Position numbers and translations under genes: made by a program. 36,882 bases of DNA from Thermomonospora catenispora (GTDB taxonomy: Bacteria > Actinomycetota > Actinomycetes > Streptosporangiales > Streptosporangiaceae). Positions 6,046 through 14,327 of this stretch are shown piece after piece. Position 1 is the first letter of the stretch, and each line of letters opens with the position of its first letter. The notes under the pieces were generated by a model. The model did not search any database. It had not been told where the DNA came from and saw nothing but the letters and a program-made list of their open reading frames with translations. The stretch is taken from the NCBI RefSeq assembly GCF_006363815.1, contig NZ_RRYT01000029.1, forward strand, positions 1 to 36,882, read 5' to 3'.

Positions 6046-7692
6046 ATGAACGACCATGCCCTGGTCGGCGCCCTGCGGTCGGGGGACCCCGTGGGCCCGG
6101 CCGCGCTGTACGACGCCTATGCCGAACGGCTGTACCGCTACTGCCGGTTCCGGCTGCCCGACGAGGCGGCCCGGGCCGCGCTGATCGACGCGTTCGCCGC
6201 GGCCGGGGCGCACATCCACGAGCTGGCCGATCCGGGCAGACTCGGTCCCTGGCTTTATGCGCTGACCCGGCTGGAATGCCTTCGGCGCGAAACGCAGGAT
6301 CTTCCGCAGCCAGAGGAGTCGGCGCAGCGCCTGGCGGCATGGCGGGCGATCCGGGGAATGCCCCCGATGAGCCGGGACGTCCTCGAGCTGAAGATCAGGC
6401 ACCGGCTCGACATTCCGGAGCTGGCCGCGGTCGTGGACCTTCCGCACCACCAGATCAGGCTCGCCCTCACCCGGGCGCACACCGATCTGACGGAGGCCCT
6501 GAGCGCCGAACTGTTGGCCCTGCAGGAGGGCCGCGGCTGCGCCCGGCTCGCCGCCCTGCTGCGCGGGCGAGAGGGGCGGGTGCTGCCGGCCGCACTGCGG
6601 CGGCGGCTGCTGGAGCACGCCCGCGGCTGCGCCGCCTGCGGCGCCCGCATCCCGCACAGCGTGGCCCCCGGCAAGGTGTACGCGCTGCTGCCCGACCCCC
6701 TGCTGCCGCCCTCCCTGCGGGAACGCGTGCTGAGCCGCCTGCGCGACCCCGCCGACCGGCCCCGCACCGACATCGCCTTCCGCCCCGACGGGTTCCCCCG
6801 GCAGCCGCACCCGTCCCCGGGCCCGGCCCGCCCGGACCTCCCCCACGCCGCACGCGAGGGCTCCGGATGGGGCATCGTCGCGGTGACCGCGGGAACGGCC
6901 GCCCTCGTGCTCGCGACGACCGCCGTGGTCTGGCTGGGACGGGGCGGGGGGAGCGGCGCGACGGGCGCCGCCCCTGCGGACGCGCCCCCCGCCGCGGGCG
7001 CCCCGGAACGCCCCCCGGCCGATGACGGCACGGCCTCCTCGCCCACCTGGCCCCTCGGGGCGGTGGGCTCCTCCGCTCCGCCCACCGCGCACCCCGTCCC
7101 GCCGCGCACGCCCTCCCGGCCCGGGACGTGGCACGCCGGCGCGTCGAACCTCCCCGGCCGCCCCGCCCGCGGAGCGCTCACGGTGGCTCCGCGCCACCTC
7201 GACCTGGGCGGGGGGTGCGAGGGGACCATCGAGCTGCTCGCACACGAAGGGCCGGTCCGCTGGCGGGCCCGCACCCCCTCCCGGATACGGCTCAGCCGCA
7301 CCTCGGGCGCGCTGGCCGCCGGGCAGCGCATCGTGCTGCGGCTGCGGGTGGACCGCCGCCCGGGCGACCACGGCCAGCAGACCGTCACCTTCCACCCCGG
7401 CGGCGTCCAGGTCGTCGTCACCTGGCGCACGATCCCAGCCCACCCGGCGCCTGCGCCCCGCCCCACCCCGCGGCCCACCCGCCCGGACCCTCCGACACGG
7501 CCCGCGCCGCATCGGCCGACCGGCACCGCGCCCACCGCCTCGCCGGACCGCCCCGGCCAGGGGCGGCCCACCGCCCCGCCCGCCTCCTCGCCGCCGTCCC
7601 CGCCGCCGTCCTCGACCGCGCCCGAGCCCGGGCCCCGGCAGCCGAGCCCGCCGCCGGCCTCCGGCCCCGTCCCGAGGCGATCGCCCTCCTGA
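6046..7692 (+). CDS. ECF sigma-like protein fused to a zinc motif, membrane helix and BACON-like domain
   Basis: A 548-residue multidomain protein. Residues about 15-82 resemble sigma-70 region 2 (LYDAYAERLYRYCRF, then GPWLYALTRLECLRR). Residues about 107-152 resemble region 4 with a helix-turn-helix (MSRDVLELKIRHRLDIPELA, LPHHQIRLALTRAHTDL). Residues 191-198 read H-x3-C-x2-C (HARGCAAC), the signature of zinc-binding anti-sigma domains. A single membrane helix follows at about 274-297 (WGIVAVTAGTAALVLATTAVVW). Residues about 377-464 look like a BACON/Ig-like beta domain (ALTVAPRHLDLG...TVTFHPGGVQVVVTW), and the tail is Pro-rich. The N-terminus would be cytoplasmic and the BACON-like part outside, so sensing and transcription parts lie in one chain. 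Membrane-linked ECF groups are known; the target genes here are unknown. Region 2 is divergent, so it may not be a working sigma factor. Confidence 0.75.
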   Translation: MNDHALVGALRSGDPVGPAALYDAYAERLYRYCRFRLPDEAARAALIDAFAAAGAHIHELADPGRLGPWLYALTRLECLRRETQDLPQPEESAQRLAAWRAIRGMPPMSRDVLELKIRHRLDIPELAAVVDLPHHQIRLALTRAHTDLTEALSAELLALQEGRGCARLAALLRGREGRVLPAALRRRLLEHARGCAACGARIPHSVAPGKVYALLPDPLLPPSLRERVLSRLRDPADRPRTDIAFRPDGFPRQPHPSPGPARPDLPHAAREGSGWGIVAVTAGTAALVLATTAVVWLGRGGGSGATGAAPADAPPAAGAPERPPADDGTASSPTWPLGAVGSSAPPTAHPVPPRTPSRPGTWHAGASNLPGRPARGALTVAPRHLDLGGGCEGTIELLAHEGPVRWRARTPSRIRLSRTSGALAAGQRIVLRLRVDRRPGDHGQQTVTFHPGGVQVVVTWRTIPAHPAPAPRPTPRPTRPDPPTRPAPHRPTGTAPTASPDRPGQGRPTAPPASSPPSPPPSSTAPEPGPRQPSPPPASGPVPRRSPS

Positions 7693-7886
7693 CGCGGGCG
7701 CCGGAGGCCCGGTCGCCGCCCGGGGACTCGACCGTTTCCTAGATGAGCCGGTGCAGATATGTACGCCCGGGTGAGTGTGTCTAGACCCTTGCTTGGACGG
7801 CCGTGGAGCAGGCCCGGGTACGAACCCGCTGAGACCGGTGAGGTCACTGAGGCTCATGCGACGGCAGAGGCCGAGGAGTGGGGGCA
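7693..7886 (+). other. Leader region before the NlpC/P60 gene
   Basis: The leader has the repeated element GCCCGGGT (around 7770 and 7812) and several GC-rich pairings, but no structure I can name. Actinobacterial NlpC/P60 and Rpf genes often carry a cyclic-di-AMP (ydaO-type) riboswitch. The conserved GGGGTGAATC and CCGACAGCTAA-type boxes are absent here, so I do not call one. Confidence 0.35.
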
Positions 7887-9071
7887 GTGGGGCATTCCAA
7901 AGGAGCCGGGCTGCTGGCCGGGACCGCGGTGCTGGTGTGCACGGCCGTGACCGTCTCGAGCGCCGCCCTCGCAGAGCCGGTGCCGGAACGGGACGCGGCC
8001 GAGCGGCTGGGACGGGCCAAGGCGCGGCTGGCCATCGCCGACGGGAGGCTGGAGGAGCTCTCCGTCCGGGCCGAGACGGCCGTGGAGCGGTACCACGGCG
8101 AGGTGGTGAAGCTGCACCGGGCGAGGGAGGAGCACCGCCTCGCCCGGCAGCGGCTCGCCGACGCGCAGCGCCGCTACCGGGAGGCTCAGGCCGAGCTCGC
8201 CGCGTACGCGGCCTCCGCCTACCGGGCGCGGACCGGGGGGACGCCGTGGACGGCCGTGGTCGCCGGCCGGGGCGGCCCCCAGCAGGCGATGGAGCGCGCG
8301 GCATTTCTGGAGATGATGAACCGGCACCGTGCGGGGGCCGTGCAGAAGGTCGAGGCCGCGCGCAACGTCGCCCAGATCTTCCAGGCCAGGGCCACCGCCG
8401 CCCTGCGCGCCCAGCAGGAGGCCACCCGCCGCGCCCGGGAGGCCAAGCGGGCCGCCGAACAGGCCGTCGCCCGCCAGCGGGCGGTCGTCGCCGAGCTGCG
8501 GGCCCGCAGGGAGCGCGCCGAACGGCTGCTCGCCGCCGCCCGTGCGGAGGAGGCCGCCCGGGCGCGCGAGTCCGCCCCGGCGCAGGGGTCCGCGCCGCAC
8601 CGCAGGGCGGCCCCCTCATCCCAGGGGACCGGCCGGGGCCTGCCGGGGTACGTCCGGGGCTCCCACCGGGGGATCACGGTGGCGAGGGCCGCCCTGCGCT
8701 GGCTCGGCACCCCCTACTCGTGGGGCGGGGGGAACGCGAAGGGCCCCAGCTACGGCATCGCGCACGGGGCGCACATCAAGGGGTTCGACTGCTCAGGGCT
8801 GGCGTTGTACGCCTGGGCCAAGGTCGGGGTGCGGCTGGACCACTGGACGGGCACGCAATGGACCTCCGGGCCGCACATCCCCCTCGATCAGCTCCGCCCC
8901 GGGGACCTGGTGTTCTTCGCACGCGACACCGCCGACCCCGACACCATTCACCACGTCGGCATCTACCTCGCCCGGGGGCAGATGGTGGAGGCCCCCTACA
9001 CGGGCGCCCGGGTGCGCATCTCCTCGATATGGCGGCGCGGGCTGATCGGCGCCACCCGTCCCGCCGGCTGA
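7887..9071 (+). CDS. Secreted NlpC/P60 peptidoglycan endopeptidase with coiled coil
   Basis: About 394 residues. A signal peptide (MGHSKGAGLLAGTAVLVCTA, ending near SSAALAEP) is followed by a long Ala/Arg/Glu coiled coil to about residue 230, interrupted by RTGGTPWTAVVAGRGGPQQ. A C-terminal NlpC/P60 domain follows, with catalytic Cys in GFDCSGLALY and His in IHHVGIYLARG; LGTPYSWGG and LRPGDLVFF are further family motifs. It should cut peptide stems of peptidoglycan during growth or division, as RipA-type enzymes do; the coiled coil may keep it inactive or bind FtsX-like partners. GTG 7887 is preferred because AGGAG lies eight bases upstream. GTG 7878, three codons earlier, is possible. It is convergent with ppa. 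Confidence 0.9.
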   Translation: MGHSKGAGLLAGTAVLVCTAVTVSSAALAEPVPERDAAERLGRAKARLAIADGRLEELSVRAETAVERYHGEVVKLHRAREEHRLARQRLADAQRRYREAQAELAAYAASAYRARTGGTPWTAVVAGRGGPQQAMERAAFLEMMNRHRAGAVQKVEAARNVAQIFQARATAALRAQQEATRRAREAKRAAEQAVARQRAVVAELRARRERAERLLAAARAEEAARARESAPAQGSAPHRRAAPSSQGTGRGLPGYVRGSHRGITVARAALRWLGTPYSWGGGNAKGPSYGIAHGAHIKGFDCSGLALYAWAKVGVRLDHWTGTQWTSGPHIPLDQLRPGDLVFFARDTADPDTIHHVGIYLARGQMVEAPYTGARVRISSIWRRGLIGATRPAG

Positions 9072-9109
9072 CCGGCGGGACGGACGGGGACGGACGGGGG
9101 AGACCAACG

Positions 9110-9125
9110 CCCCGGCCTGGCCGGG
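9110..9125. terminator. Possible short hairpin between NlpC/P60 and ppa
   Basis: CCCGGCC-T-GGCCGGG lies between the converging stops at 9071 and 9136. The stem is short and the loop small, with no U-tract, so terminator function is only suggested by position. Confidence 0.3.
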
Positions 9126-9135
9126 CCGGGTCTGC

Positions 9136-9651
9136 TCACTCGGCGGATTCGGCCGAATCGGCGGACGCGTGGGCCTCGATGAAGCGCTTGCGGGACCGTT
9201 CGATCTCGGCCTCGGCCTCCACGCGCCCCACCCAGCTGGCGCCCTCGACGGACTTGCCGGGCTCCAGATCCTTGTAAACCTCGAAGAAGTGCTGGATCTC
9301 CAGCCGCTCGAACTCCGGCACGTGGTGGATGTCGCGGATGTGCTCCAGCCGGGGATCGGTCAGCGGCACGCACAACACCTTGTCGTCGCCGCCCGCCTCA
9401 TCGGTCATGCGGAACATGCCGACCGCGCGGCAGCGGATCAAACAACCGGGGAACGTGGGCTCCTGCAGCAGGACCAGCGCGTCCAGCGGGTCGCCGTCCT
9501 CGCCGAGAGTGTCCTCGATGAACCCATAGTCGGCGGGATACTGCGTCGAGGTGAACAGCATCCGGTCCAGGCGGATCCGACCGGTCTCGTGGTCCATCTC
9601 GTACTTGTTCCGCTGGCCCTTCGGAATCTCAATGGTGACGTCGAAATCCAA
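9136..9651 (-). CDS. ppa: Inorganic pyrophosphatase
   Basis: A 171-residue family I soluble pyrophosphatase, hydrolysing PPi to two phosphates and so driving biosynthetic reactions in the cytoplasm. Recognisable segments are [36 protein letters not shown] (the metal-binding aspartates of the signature D-x-D-P-x-D-x-x-V) and [13 protein letters not shown] with the phosphate-binding Lys. TTG at 9651 is chosen because actinobacterial homologues begin directly at [11 protein letters not shown] and GGAGGAG stands just upstream. An ATG at 9726 in the same frame would add 25 residues and lies nine bases after a TATAAG box. The C-terminus ends in an acidic Ser/Ala/Glu tail. It is divergent from the PBP4-like gene. 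Confidence 0.95.
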   Translation of the reverse strand: MDFDVTIEIPKGQRNKYEMDHETGRIRLDRMLFTSTQYPADYGFIEDTLGEDGDPLDALVLLQEPTFPGCLIRCRAVGMFRMTDEAGGDDKVLCVPLTDPRLEHIRDIHHVPEFERLEIQHFFEVYKDLEPGKSVEGASWVGRVEAEAEIERSRKRFIEAHASADSAESAE

Positions 9652-9735
9652 GGTCTCCTCCGCTCCCCGCGCGGTCGCAGTGATTAGTGTCAGGGGGTGA
9701 GCGGGGGCCGCCGTGCCTCCGCTCATAGGTGTTCC

Positions 9736-9741
9736 CTTATA
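9736..9741 (-). promoter_or_regulatory. Candidate ppa promoter -10 box
   Basis: The minus strand carries TATAAG in an AT-rich patch between ppa and the divergent carboxypeptidase gene. It lies about 85 bases upstream of the TTG start and nine bases upstream of an alternative ATG at 9726. No strong -35 is visible. Confidence 0.4.
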
Positions 9742-9786
9742 CAAGGATGTCGCACGTCCTCGTGTACCGGGGTGGCGAGACGGGGG

Positions 9787-11157
9787 GTGGCCAGGGTGTC
9801 CAGGCGTGATCGGGCCGCGGCGCTCATCACCCTTTCCCTGCTTCAGGCCTTCGCGATCACGGCGGCGAGCGCAGTGGCGAACCTCACACCGTCGCGGCAG
9901 GACGCCCCCCAGCCCCCGTCGGTGGCCCGGCGTCCGCTGCTGCCTGCCGCCCCACCGCCGCCCCCGCTGGGCGATCTGACCCGCCCGCCCAGCGCGAGCG
10001 CCCTCGCCGCCGAGCTCGAGGACCTGGTCGAGGAGGACGACGAGCCGGGGATCGGCGCGGCGGTGGTGGACGTCGACACCGGCCGGGTGCTGTTCGACCG
10101 GGACGCGCAGCGCACCGCCATCCCCGCCTCCACCACCAAGCTCGTCACCTCGATCGCGGCCCTGTCGGCGCTGGGCCCCGATCACCGGATCGCCACCACG
10201 GTCGTGCGGGGCGGCGACGACTCCGTCGTCCTGGTGGGCGGCGGCGACCCCACGGTGACCGCGCGCCCGCCCGCCGACGGGGCCTATCCCCGCTACGCCT
10301 CGCTGGAGGATCTGGCCCGCCAGACCGCCGCCGCCCTGACGAAGGCCGGCGTGCGGCGGGTGCGCGTGGACTACGACGCCTCTCTCTACACCGGTCCCGG
10401 CACCGCCCCCGGATGGAAGCGCAACTATCTGCCCGACGGGGAGGTGGCCCCGCTGAGCGCGCTGACCGTGGACTCCGGCCGCACCGAGGACGGGGGCCGG
10501 GTGGAGGATCCGGCCGCGGACGCGGCCGAGAAGTTCGCGCGCCTGCTGGAGAAGGCCGGGATCGACGCCGAGGAGGGACGCCGCACCGTCGCCCCCCGCG
10601 GCGCCCCCGCGCTGGGCGCGGTGCACTCCCCGCCGGTCTCGGCCCTGGTGGAGCACCTGATGACGGTCTCCGACAACGACGTGGCCGAGGCGCTGTTCCG
10701 CCAGGTCGCCCTGGCCGGGAGACGGCCCGCCTCGTTCGACGGCGGCGCCCGGGCCGTCATGGACGAGCTGGGCAGGCTCGGCGCCGCCCAGGGCGTGGAG
10801 GTCTACGACGGCAGCGGCCTGTCCACCCGCAACCGCATCACCCCGCTGGCGCTCGCCCGCCTGGTGTCCCTCGCCGCCTCCGACGCCCACCCCGAGCTGC
10901 GCCCCGCCCTCACCGGCATGCCCGTGGCCGGGTTCACCGGCACCCTGGCCTCCCGCTACACCGGCGAGACCGCGGCGGGGGCCGGGAACGTGCGGGCCAA
11001 GACCGGCACGCTGTCGGGCGTCAGCACCCTGGCCGGCGTCGTCCAGGACGCGCGCGGGCGGCTGCTGGCGTTCGCGTTCATGCTCGGCGACGGCAAGAGG
11101 TCGGTGCAGTCGCGCCGGCTGGACCGGCTGGCCGCCGCCGTCGCCGAGTGCTGCTGA
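9787..11157 (+). CDS. dacB: D-alanyl-D-alanine carboxypeptidase/endopeptidase, PBP4 (S13) family
   Basis: About 456 residues. An N-terminal signal or anchor ([22 protein letters not shown]) and a Pro-rich linker precede a penicillin-binding domain with the three active-site motifs: S-x-x-K in [11 protein letters not shown]-x-N in [11 protein letters not shown] and K-T-G in [29 protein letters not shown] and [18 protein letters not shown] are typical of S13 enzymes. It trims or cuts peptidoglycan cross-links outside the membrane. The start is uncertain: GTG 9787 gives a good signal peptide, GTG 9796 is equally possible, and earlier in-frame codons add a Cys/Arg-rich stretch unlikely to be translated. 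It is divergent from ppa, as in Mycobacterium (Rv3627c/Rv3628). Confidence 0.9.
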   Translation: MARVSRRDRAAALITLSLLQAFAITAASAVANLTPSRQDAPQPPSVARRPLLPAAPPPPPLGDLTRPPSASALAAELEDLVEEDDEPGIGAAVVDVDTGRVLFDRDAQRTAIPASTTKLVTSIAALSALGPDHRIATTVVRGGDDSVVLVGGGDPTVTARPPADGAYPRYASLEDLARQTAAALTKAGVRRVRVDYDASLYTGPGTAPGWKRNYLPDGEVAPLSALTVDSGRTEDGGRVEDPAADAAEKFARLLEKAGIDAEEGRRTVAPRGAPALGAVHSPPVSALVEHLMTVSDNDVAEALFRQVALAGRRPASFDGGARAVMDELGRLGAAQGVEVYDGSGLSTRNRITPLALARLVSLAASDAHPELRPALTGMPVAGFTGTLASRYTGETAAGAGNVRAKTGTLSGVSTLAGVVQDARGRLLAFAFMLGDGKRSVQSRRLDRLAAAVAECC

Positions 11158-11168
11158 CCCGCCGGCCC

Positions 11169-11204
11169 CGCCGGGCCGCTGCGGGGGCCGCCTCCGGCCC
11201 GGCG
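11169..11204 (+). terminator. Hairpin after the PBP4-like gene
   Basis: Perfect 10-base arms CGCCGGGCCG (11169-11178) and CGGCCCGGCG (11195-11204) flank a 16-base loop, starting 12 bases after the carboxypeptidase stop. There is no U-tract. The next gene has its own -10 box, which supports a transcript break here. Confidence 0.6.
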
Positions 11205-11302
11205 CATCCCCGCGTCTGGTGTGGATCCGGGCGTACGGGAGATAACTGGAACGTCCGTTCGTTGGACTGTGCGCAAGGGCGCTGCAGCGTCGGGTCGGAA
11301 AC

Positions 11303-11308
11303 TACGGT
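11303..11308 (+). promoter_or_regulatory. -10 box of the DUF2342 protease gene, probably leaderless
   Basis: TACGGT, then seven bases (GGGGTAT), then ATG 11316. The spacing places transcription start at the ATG. The G-run between is too close to be a standard Shine-Dalgarno site. Confidence 0.5.
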
Positions 11309-11315
11309 GGGGTAT

Positions 11316-12467
11316 ATGAGCGCCCAGATGATCGACTGGAACGTCGCCGTCCAGACCGGAACCAGGCTGGTGCGCCCGGGTCCACAGGTCACCCCCGAGG
11401 AGGCCTTCGAAGTCGTGGACGAGCTGCGCCGGCTGGCCAAGGTCGCCGAGGGCCACGTCCGGGACTTCACCGGCATCGAGGCGGTGGGCTCTGAGGCGAC
11501 CCAGGCGACGGTCGTGGACCGGCCCGGCTGGATCCGGGCCAACGTCGACGGCTTCCGGGTCGTCCTGGAGCCGCTCATGGAACGGCTGGCCGAACGGCAG
11601 GGCGGATTCGGCGGCCCGGGCGGCTCGTTCATCGCCGCGGTCGGGTCCCGGGTCACCGGCATGCAGGTCGGGGCGATCCTGGCGTACATGGCCAGCCGGG
11701 TGCTCGGCCAGTACGAGCTGTTCCTGCCCCCGGATCCGTCCGGGGAGGCCCCCACCGGACGGCTGACCCTGGTCGCCCCCAACATCGTGCACGTGGAGCA
11801 GGAGCTGGGGGTCGACACCCGCGACTTCCGGCTGTGGGTGTGCCTGCACGAGGAGACCCACCGCGCCCAGTTCACCGGGGTGCCGTGGCTGCGGTCGTAC
11901 GTGCAGGAGCAGATGACCGAGTTCCTGCTGGCGTCCGACGTGGACCCGGTGGCGGTGCTGGAGAGGCTGCGGCAGACCGCGGAGGCCGTCATCGACGCCA
12001 TCCGCGGCGACGAGGATCCCGACAACCCCCGCGGCGGGCTGATCGACGCGATCCAGTCCCCCCGGCAGCGCGCCGTCCTCGACCGCCTCACCGCCGTGAT
12101 GACCCTGGTGGAGGGGCACGGCGACTATGTGATGGACGCGGTCGGCCCGGAGGTGGTCCCCTCGGTCAAGGAGATCCGGGCGCGCTTCCAGAGCCGCCGG
12201 GAGGGCGGCTCCCGGCTGGAGAAGGCCATCCGCCGGCTGCTCGGCATCGACCTGAAGATGCGGCAGTACGCCGAGGGCTCCCGGTTCGTGCGGCGCACCG
12301 TCGCCGAGGTCGGCATGGAGGGCTTCAACAAGGTGTGGACGTCCCCGGAGACCCTCCCGACCCACGCGGAGATCAAGGACCCCTCCGCGTGGATCGCCCG
12401 GGTGCTCGGCGCCCGTTCCCTGGAGGCGGGGGAGGCCGGTCCCGCCCCGGAGGCCGGACAGGGCTGA
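11316..12467 (+). CDS. Zinc-dependent metalloprotease, DUF2342 (coenzyme F420 biosynthesis-associated) family
   Basis: A 383-residue protein beginning MSAQMIDWNVAVQTGTRLVR. A zincin-type H-E-x-x-H site (LWVCLHEETHRAQF, H178 and H182) and a later Glu-rich segment (VEGHGDYVMDAVG) are the probable zinc-binding region. The family is restricted largely to actinobacteria and is annotated as DUF2342 metalloprotease or F420-associated protein; the substrate is not known to me. It sits between the PBP4-like gene and tilS, exactly as Rv3626c does in M. tuberculosis, so the location is conserved although the function is not explained by it. No signal peptide is seen, implying a cytoplasmic enzyme. Confidence 0.9.
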   Translation: MSAQMIDWNVAVQTGTRLVRPGPQVTPEEAFEVVDELRRLAKVAEGHVRDFTGIEAVGSEATQATVVDRPGWIRANVDGFRVVLEPLMERLAERQGGFGGPGGSFIAAVGSRVTGMQVGAILAYMASRVLGQYELFLPPDPSGEAPTGRLTLVAPNIVHVEQELGVDTRDFRLWVCLHEETHRAQFTGVPWLRSYVQEQMTEFLLASDVDPVAVLERLRQTAEAVIDAIRGDEDPDNPRGGLIDAIQSPRQRAVLDRLTAVMTLVEGHGDYVMDAVGPEVVPSVKEIRARFQSRREGGSRLEKAIRRLLGIDLKMRQYAEGSRFVRRTVAEVGMEGFNKVWTSPETLPTHAEIKDPSAWIARVLGARSLEAGEAGPAPEAGQG

Positions 12468-12474
12468 ACCGCCG

Positions 12475-12480
12475 TACCCT
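12475..12480 (+). promoter_or_regulatory. Candidate tilS promoter -10 box
   Basis: TACCCT lies seven bases before a GTG (12488) and 20 bases before the tilS ATG (12501). If transcription starts at 12488 the tilS leader is 13 bases and includes GAGGTGG as ribosome-binding site. The -35 is not clear. Confidence 0.4.
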
Positions 12481-12500
12481 GGCGCCCGTGAGGTGGGCGC

Positions 12501-13484
12501 ATGGGGCCTGATCCGGCGGTGGCCGCGGTGCGGCGCGCGGTGCGGCGGGCGATCGCCGACCTGCCCGAGGGGACGCCGCTGCTGGTGGCGTGCAGCGGCG
12601 GGGCCGACTCGCTGGCGCTGGCCGCGGCGACGGCGTTCGAGGCGCCGCGCGCGGGCCGGGCCGCGGGCGGGGTGACCGTCGACCACGGCCTGCAGGAGGG
12701 CTCCGCCCGGGTGGCCGAGCGCGTCGTGCGGACCATGCGCGAGCTCGGCCTGGACCCGGCGGAGTCGGTGGCGGTCACCGTGGACGGCGACGGCGGCCCC
12801 GAGAACGCCGCCCGCCGGGCCCGGTACGCCGCCCTCGACGGGGCGGCCCGGCGGCTGGGGGCGGCGGTGCTGCTGGGCCACACCCTCGACGACCAGGCCG
12901 AGACCGTGCTGCTGGGGCTGGCGCGGGGGTCGGGCGCCCGCTCCCTTGCCGGGATGCCGCCCGTCTTCCGGCGGGGTGATGTCCGTTACATCCGGCCGCT
13001 GCTCGACCTGGACCGCACGACCACCCGCAAGGCGTGCACGGCCTTGGGCCTGCAGCCGTGGGAGGACCCCCACAACCGGGACCCCGCCTACACCCGGGTC
13101 CGGGTCAGGCACCGGGTCCTCCCCGCGCTCGAGGAGGCCCTGGGACCCGGGGTCCCCCAGGCCCTCGCCCGCACCGCGAGGCTGCTGCGGGACGACGCCG
13201 AGGCGCTGGACGCGCTGGCCGAGCGCGCCCACGCCGAGGCGGCCCGCGACGGAGAGCTGCAGGTCGCGGCCCTGGAGGGGCTGCCGAGGGCGGTGCGCAC
13301 CCGGGTCCTGCGGAGGGCGGCGGTCTCGGCGGGCAGCCCAGCAGGTACCCTCGCGGCCGTACACGTCGACGAACTGGATCGGCTGATCACCAGATGGCGC
13401 GGACAACGTCACGTCGATCTGCCCGGCGGGGTGCGCGCGTTCCGCACGCGGGGCCGGCTGCGGTTCGAACGGCGTGAATGGTGA
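12501..13484 (+). CDS. tilS: tRNA(Ile)-lysidine synthetase
   Basis: A 327-residue protein of the PP-loop ATPase family that modifies C34 of the CAU-anticodon isoleucine tRNA to lysidine, so that the tRNA reads AUA. The PP-loop is [40 protein letters not shown] and [21 protein letters not shown] are typical conserved blocks, and [17 protein letters not shown] begins the substrate-binding part. Actinobacterial TilS proteins are short, as here. The ATG follows GAGGTGGG. The stop overlaps the ATG of hpt (ATGGTGA), indicating translational coupling, the usual tilS-hpt pair. Confidence 0.95.
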   Translation: MGPDPAVAAVRRAVRRAIADLPEGTPLLVACSGGADSLALAAATAFEAPRAGRAAGGVTVDHGLQEGSARVAERVVRTMRELGLDPAESVAVTVDGDGGPENAARRARYAALDGAARRLGAAVLLGHTLDDQAETVLLGLARGSGARSLAGMPPVFRRGDVRYIRPLLDLDRTTTRKACTALGLQPWEDPHNRDPAYTRVRVRHRVLPALEEALGPGVPQALARTARLLRDDAEALDALAERAHAEAARDGELQVAALEGLPRAVRTRVLRRAAVSAGSPAGTLAAVHVDELDRLITRWRGQRHVDLPGGVRAFRTRGRLRFERREW

Positions 13485-14071
13485 CCGAACATGCGAAGTG
13501 CGGTGGGGTAGTGGACGAGAAGGACCTGGGCGCGGACCTGGCGAAGGTGCTGATCCCCGAGGACCGGCTGCAGGACAAGATCCGTCAGCTGGCGGCCCAG
13601 ATCGACGCCGACTACGCGGGGCGCGACCTGCTGCTGGTGGGGGTGCTCAAGGGCGCGGTCATGGTGATGGCGGACCTGGCCAGGGCGCTGCACCTGCCGG
13701 TCTCCATGGACTGGATGGCGGTGTCCTCCTACGGCTCGGGCACCAAGTCCTCGGGCGTGGTGCGGATCCTCAAGGACCTGGACGCCGACATCACCGGCCG
13801 GCACGTGCTGATCGTCGAGGACATCATCGACTCGGGCCTGACCCTGTCCTGGCTGGTCAGCAATCTGGCCTCGCGCAATCCCGCGTCATTGGAGATCTGT
13901 GCGCTGCTGCGCAAGCCGGAGGCCGTCAAGACCGAGATCGATGTGCGCTACGTGGGCTTCGACATCCCCAACGAGTTCGTCGTGGGCTATGGCCTGGACT
14001 ACGCCGAGAAGTACCGCAACCTGCCGTTCGTCGGCACTTTGGCGCCGCATGTCTATGGCGGCGGGAACTGA
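13478..14071 (+). CDS. hpt: Hypoxanthine phosphoribosyltransferase
   Basis: A 197-residue purine-salvage enzyme that joins hypoxanthine or guanine to PRPP to give IMP or GMP. The PRPP-binding loop is [17 protein letters not shown], the flexible loop region is [16 protein letters not shown], and the [21 protein letters not shown] segment is typical of HPRT. The ATG at 13478 overlaps the tilS stop. A GTG at 13511, eleven codons later and after GGTGGGG, gives the shorter N-terminus ([10 protein letters not shown]) found in most relatives and may be the true start. The downstream spacer of about 250 bases separates it from ftsH. Confidence 0.93.
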   Translation: MVTEHAKCGGVVDEKDLGADLAKVLIPEDRLQDKIRQLAAQIDADYAGRDLLLVGVLKGAVMVMADLARALHLPVSMDWMAVSSYGSGTKSSGVVRILKDLDADITGRHVLIVEDIIDSGLTLSWLVSNLASRNPASLEICALLRKPEAVKTEIDVRYVGFDIPNEFVVGYGLDYAEKYRNLPFVGTLAPHVYGGGN

Positions 14072-14195
14072 TCCGGCGCCGCCGGACAAAGCACAAGGGA
14101 ACATAGCAGGCCGCCGGTACGTTCCATGTCTGGACGGTCGTCGGAACCGGACGGGGCGCCCGAGCGCGCATGCTGCAGGCGGCATCACGCCGGTG

Positions 14196-14224
14196 TACCG
14201 TCGATGTCTCCGGGCATTGCCCGG
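14196..14224 (+). promoter_or_regulatory. Possible ftsH promoter box and small hairpin
   Basis: TACCGT (14196-14201) is a candidate -10 box about 127 bases before the ftsH start. Just after it CCGGGC-ATT-GCCCGG (14210-14224) forms a 6-bp hairpin that would lie at the 5' end of the leader. No convincing -35 exists, so this is tentative. Confidence 0.3.
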
Positions 14225-14327
14225 GGTGTCGCACACACAGGGACCGCTCCGCCGGGCCGCCGGTCCGGTGGTTGCTTGCAGACGCTGGTCAGGAGGGACG
14301 GGACCTCGCGAAGGGGTTGCCGGATAA

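Noticed and set aside
7693-7886. Cyclic-di-AMP (ydaO-type) riboswitch before the NlpC/P60 gene
   Set aside because: The gene type suggested it, but the conserved boxes (GGGGTGAATC-like and CCGACAGCTAA-like) are not present.
9652-10890. Extended N-terminus of pyrophosphatase on the minus strand
   Set aside because: The extension is antisense to the PBP4-like gene and low complexity; family members start at the TTG or close to it.
13455-13475. GGTTCGAAC resembling a tRNA T-loop
   Set aside because: It lies inside the 3' end of tilS and no other tRNA arms or CCA-like acceptor are found around it.
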